DNA of 64,000 nucleotides. It comes from Thuidium tamariscinum. Taxonomy: Eukaryota > Streptophyta > Bryopsida > Hypnales > Thuidiaceae. Location of the stretch: NCBI GenBank assembly GCA_947034885.2, contig OX344756.2, positions 21,931,489-21,995,488 of the forward strand, read 5' to 3'. Made by a program: the position numbers and the translations under genes. The notes beneath the pieces were generated by a model, which worked only from the letters and a program-made list of their open reading frames with translations, did no database searches and was not told the origin of the DNA. Positions 58,730-64,000 of this stretch are shown piece after piece (the stretch's first letter is position 1; every line of letters starts with the position of its first letter).

Positions 58730-61700
58730 TTAACCACATTTCCACAGTCATAGGTCCATGATCATGAAGCTGAAATTTTCTATAAATAGATTTTTTTAAA
58801 TGACTTCACTTGCTTTTTTCTCTTGGCTTAAAAAATTCAAAGTTCTTTTTGGTTAATTCTCTGGGCTCACAAAACCGACACTCATAGCTTGCAAGCTCAT
58901 GCTTTTAGGCTCATAAACTAGCGTCATTGCTTTTATTCTCACTAACTTTCAATGAAGTAAATCCTTCATTTCACCATCAAAAATCCTCTTGATGGTAGAT
59001 GTTAAGTTTGTTTTTGAATTCTTTTTGAATTCAACAAATTTTCTTGTTTATTTATTTTTAATTTTTAATCTATTTTAAATAATTATTTTAAATAATCATC
59101 CTCACAACTACACATGCTCTAAGATTTTGAATATCTTCTTTTGCGTAAGTCTTTTGAATTTGAAATTTGGAACACATGTTATCAACATAGACATGATCTC
59201 AAAAATAAAATTTAATGGTAAATAAGAAATTCTTCAGCCCTTGGGAGAGTGTCAAAGTTGGCAATAGTAAAACTTTTCTCAAAACTACACATGTTGGGAG
59301 ATTTCAAATATCTTTCTTTACATTAATCTTTTGAACTTGAAATTTTTCACACATATTACAAATATAGAGCTTATTTCATGGAAAAAATTTCATGGCAAGA
59401 GAAAAATTCAATCCTTGGGACGGTGTCAAAGTAGAAAGTAATGAAACTTTTTTCACATTCACAACTACACATGTTAGTAGATTTTGAATATCTTTTTTTG
59501 TGAAAATCTTTTGGCTTTGAAACTTAGCATACATGCTATTAACTTAGAGATTAACTTTTAACAAAAATTTCATGGTAAAATACTAATTTTTAGCTCTCGA
59601 TAGGTTGTCAAAATTGGCATCACTGAAATTTCTCTTAGTGAGAATTTGAAAATGCCATTTTGATTGGTACCCCATTGTATAGTACAATTCCAATTGATTT
59701 GAAAATTTTCAATCATATAACCAACTTGACTTGAAGAATGAATCCAAAGAATTAGAACCATTTTGGACATTTTTTCATACAAATGTGGACTTTTGAAGTG
59801 TAGCTACCTAGAATTTTGTAAAGATAAGAAAAGTTTTTTTGTCAATTCAAACACTAATGTCTTGCAATTTACAAGGTGAAATTTTTTGAAATTTTTTCTA
59901 CATCTTTTCAAACTAGTTTACTAAAAGATCCTATCGTTTGAGGCCAAAAATGTTTTTTTTCTAAAATTTGGTAGTTGCCCTAAAAATGACAATTTTAGAG
60001 CAATTTTGGTGAAAACATAGTCAAAAACCTTTAGGGTTTTATATGCAAGTTAGTAAGTACTTATGACTTTTTGTTTATATTCTTTTAAGGATGGAAATTT
60101 GTTCAACCACTAGGACAAATTTCAGCCCTTGAAGAGGTTGCAAGTTTTGCACCCCTATAGTGCAATTATAGAAAAAAATCAAAATCAAAGTTTATTTTTA
60201 ATTCTTTTAAATTTGAAATCTGGCATGGCACTAGTTGATGTCACATGAGTGCCACATCAGATTGTCTATTTTTTAGTATTTAAAAATAAATAATTTTTCT
60301 GTATTTGCAATACAGGGTGCCAAAAATGAAACCTTAATTACCCTTTGCAAGTTTCATACTTTTTCTAATGATTGCTTTACTCCAATTGTTATGCTTATGC
60401 TTGGAAAGATCACTTGGACTGTCCATTAGAAACAATACATGTTAAGATTTTAGAGCCCTTTTGTCATTTTTAGAAATTAAATTAAAAAAATATTAAAAAA
60501 GAAAATGAATGGACTTTTCTACTTTAAAATTTATGTTTTGAACCATAGATTTTTTTGGTTAAATATTATTAATAATAAAAAATTTAATTAAAAATATACA
60601 GTGTAGGGTTGAAAATAATTTTTACAGCCCTATATTATATTTAATTTTTTTTAAATTAATAAAAAAATTGTGTAAGATCATTCTCTGTTGAGAGTTCATT
60701 TTTCTTGAATGTTGATGCAATGGTCACCTAAATGTATTCTCAATAAGCATTTGAGTTGAAAAACATGCTATTTTAGTTGATTTTTTATTCTATTTTAGAA
60801 ATCATTTCTTATCTTATTTGAGCTGGAAATTTTTGACAATAAAAAACCTATATTCATTATTGAACAAAACTCAAAATTATAGGTTGAAATTGTGTTTTAT
60901 TAAAAAATAAATAGGGGGCCAAAAAATCATTTGGACACATCATTTGTTATAGATACACTAATCTCCCCAATCTCTTGCATGGATTTTTTTCAAAACTTTT
61001 CATCAAATTTAATGGTATTTTTGGTGATGTATTGCATTAGAATAAATTCTTATGTTTTCTTAAAGGATTTATGTTGTTCTAATAAGTGCATCAAAAAGTG
61101 CTCAAGCATCAGAATTTTCCAATTCTAAAGAGAATTGTAAAGCTAGTTGAGAGTTACAATAGCAAAAGCATTCTTATATATTTCTTATTAGATAGATTGT
61201 ACAACAATTTTGTAATTAGTGATGTATTGCTCTATATTTTACCCTTTAGTGCCACCTTCCTTTTTCAACTTATCCAAAGTCACTTTGTAGCACTTTATTT
61301 CTAATTGCACCAAAGGTCATGACCTTCTTGCACTATATATACCATGCATCCGTAATATTAGGTTCAAATTCTACTTATAGAATTCCCTTTTGTCTAAATT
61401 TTTAACACTTAACTTCTGTAGGATACAAAATATATCATATGACAATTTCATATCGAAAAGCTATAATTTAGCTTAGTTTAGGTGATATCACCAAGTTTGC
61501 TATATTTTAGAGTTTAAATTATTTCATTTTGTAGTTTAAACCTCCTAAGAAATGGCAAAGATGTACTACTTGGAAGGTACAATTATGTGAGCACTGATTT
61601 ATCTACCTTTGGTAAATATACAAGAAAAATCAAGGTTTAGTTTTTGCATATTATTCCATACTAAGTGGATGCTTAAACATTGTTCATTATGATTTCCAAG

Positions 61701-63589
61701 AAATGGATCTTAATTTTCTATGTGCACAAATATATAAATATCATAAACTTGCTAAAGAACCAACAAAACTTAAACAAATTGCAATAAGTAGCTTAAACAA
61801 CCAAACTAGTCAAGTCACTATGATTTTTAGCAAAAGATTTTATGATCTAAATAAAAAAAAATCCAAGCTACAAAAATCTCATGCCAATTTCAAAAACATA
61901 AAAATCAAAGCAATTTGACCTTCCTAGCAAAATATATGACTAGATGAAGTTTAGCCTTTGCAAGGGCTATGTGAACTTCATCAACTAAATCCAATTGAAC
62001 TTGTACTTTTGAGCAACCTAATTAAGTTAAAAGTTAGTTTTTAAAATATGATTTCAGACTTAAATAGATACTTCGTCACAACTTCCATCCAACTTATTCT
62101 TCAACCTTCATCTATTTATAACTTCTAGAATTTTATGTCTTTCTTTAAGTTTAACCTATGGACAAATTCACCTAGACTTCTTCTAAGAGTTTCTAATTCT
62201 AATTCCTTTCTTTGATTATCTTCTAAAGCTCTTAGTTTAGTTTCTCTTTTATTCTACATTTTAAAGCTACTTCTCATAATTTAATATTTTAGAGATTTTG
62301 ATATTTTTTTACTTTAGATTCTAAAGCAAGCTTTTTATAATGTTGAGAGACTTTTGATTTGGACTTCTATAGTGAAAGTTATACATAGATGCAGTTTGAC
62401 CACTAAAAGGTTCAAACTTCATCTATAATTTCTTCCTAATTTTCAATTTCAATTAACTTCCAACTTCACTTTTCTCTTTCACTCTTTTAATACTTCTAAA
62501 TTTTTTATTCTTGTTCCAAGTAGATAAATTTAGTTAAGTTTCATGGGTGATTGCAAGAAAGACTGGTATTATTTTGTGTCACACTTTGAATAATGGAGTT
62601 GTTATTGACTATAACTTTTAAGTATAAACCAAATTAACTTGAAATTTTGATTGAAGATGTCTGGTATGACAATAATCAAATTCCTTATTTTTTAGAAATT
62701 TAAAAAAATAATTTTATAATTAAATTTCAATTAAGCTAATTTGTCACACTTTATGGTTTAGGGGTTCTTAGTACTGGGAAGTAGCCAAAATTAATGATCT
62801 AAAGCTGAATTTTTTGTGGTCTATTCCCATACTAGGTAGGCATGTTTCTACTCAAGGAAATCTCAAAAATTATTATTCTCTTCCCTCTACATGTGTGCTA
62901 ATAGGCCTCCCTTGCATGCATACTTTTGAACATTTGAGATGGTTTTGGGACCATTCTTTTAGTGAAATCTCTTCATCATAAAGTTCTCCCAAATCTCCAA
63001 TTTTTAGTTTTAAGAAAAATTCTTTCCCCTATTTCTTACAAATTAAAATATAAAAGTACCTATTCTCATCAAAAATTTAACTTTTCTAGTTCTCCAACTT
63101 AGAGAATTTTTCTATACTTTTCCTTCCTAGGATATCTTTTTCTTAGAAGTATATACATAAAGCATATTTTTTACATTTAAAAAAATTTGTTTTTCTAATT
63201 ATATAGTACTCCCAAAAAATTTAGCAATACTATAGAAAACGCTACCAAAATCAGTCAGTCTTTTTTGCAATGACCCTCATCCACTTTTAGTTCTAAACTT
63301 CATCGACATATATCTTTCTACTTTCAATTCCCATTTCTACTTATTTTATGCTTTTAGAAATTTTTAAATCTCAACTATGGTATTCTAAGTTCAAACTTTA
63401 CTTACAACTTAGTCCTAATGGTTTGATTTGACCATAAGCCTTGGCCATAATTGGAACTTGCTAATTAACCCCTAAAAGACCAAAGTGCCTTTTTTGGCAA
63501 CATAGCAATTTTGGGTAGGTACGTGTGACTAGAGATTTCCATATTTTGGAACCAAAATTTAATAGAAGGTGTGGACAAGGACTATCTTT

Positions 63590-64000
63590 CAAGCCCAACA
63601 ATTTTCATGACTTTTGACTACATGGTTGAAAAGTTATCGCATAGTATGTTGTTTGTTTCTCAACTTAGGCAATTTAGGCAGATAAAAAAAATCACTTTTT
63701 TTGAAAATCAAAATTTGAAATGGATTTTATAGATTTATATATATGTGGAAATCTTTGAGTCATTCCATTTGGATTAATGAGTCAAAAGTTATGAAGAATT
63801 TTAGTTTGCAGGTATTTATGGATTCTCTACTCTAAAATAAACTTTGAAGTCCTTTATTCTACTCAATTTTCAATATTTAAAAAACAAAACAAAAAACATT
63901 GGATGTAGATTTTTTATTACAACATTTGAACCATTGAGATTGGCAATTTTCAATTCAACAAATAAATTGTTGACAATTTAGTGTTTTGAATCATTCTCTA
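63590..64000. repeat. Dispersed repeat, copy related to 41060-41470 (runs off the window)
   Basis: It is collinear with 41060-41470 to the last base, so it continues beyond the window. Upstream, 63470-63590 also resembles the left arm of the foldback at 23751. Non-coding. Confidence 0.6.

Larger units (their letters stand above)
55641..64000. other. Gene-free AT-rich interval to the window end
   Basis: I see no gene. T-rich low-complexity tracts lie at 56320-56540 and 58340-58370. The interval holds MITEs at 57201-57486 and 58508-58729 and a dispersed repeat at 63590-64000. Many stretches (59000-60600, 61000-63400) look like decayed repeats, but I cannot name them. Short frames at 56241-56947 and 60931-61304 are low-complexity. 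Confidence 0.5.

Overview
The window looks like nuclear DNA of a land plant, most likely a moss. Genes have short GT-AG introns and plant-type products. The strongest clue is a protein kinase joined to NB-ARC and leucine-rich repeats, an architecture described from mosses. The species cannot be told from this sequence. Genes are GC-richer islands, by eye about 45-50% GC, in very AT-rich DNA full of small terminal-inverted-repeat elements, foldbacks and dead gene fragments.

Layout. 1-8300: no gene, but many TIR elements, some nested, and a perfect 33-bp hairpin. 8347-13937 (minus): a 10-exon gene for an ankyrin/RCC1-repeat protein of about 1,217 residues. 16324-18436 (plus): a 6-exon HOP2 (TBPIP) meiotic recombination gene of 222 residues, head to head with the previous gene across a GC-richer interval. 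18437-26780: repeats, including two foldbacks and a 56-bp minisatellite. 28365-31538 (plus): an intronless gene for a 1,057-residue protein joining a PARP-type catalytic domain to a C-terminal UBE2Q-like E2 domain. 33700-34800: a decayed hAT-type transposase. 34800-45050: repeats plus two relic gene fragments, one an inverted piece of the kinase that lies just downstream.

45057-52744 (plus) is a kinase/NB-ARC/LRR resistance-type locus in four exons, with at least 37 LRR units of 24 residues. Exon phases fit throughout, but one in-frame TAA at 48221-48223 separates kinase from NB-ARC. Decayed LRR sequence continues to about 55640. 55640-64000 holds only repeats and AT-rich DNA.

The genes do not form one pathway. 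HOP2 serves meiotic homologue pairing. The PARP-E2 protein points to ADP-ribose/ubiquitin signalling. The kinase-NLR locus is an immune-receptor type under rapid turnover, with an inverted kinase relic, internal tandem repeats, a decaying LRR tail and related TIR elements beside it and in its intron. All functions are inferred from sequence motifs read by eye.
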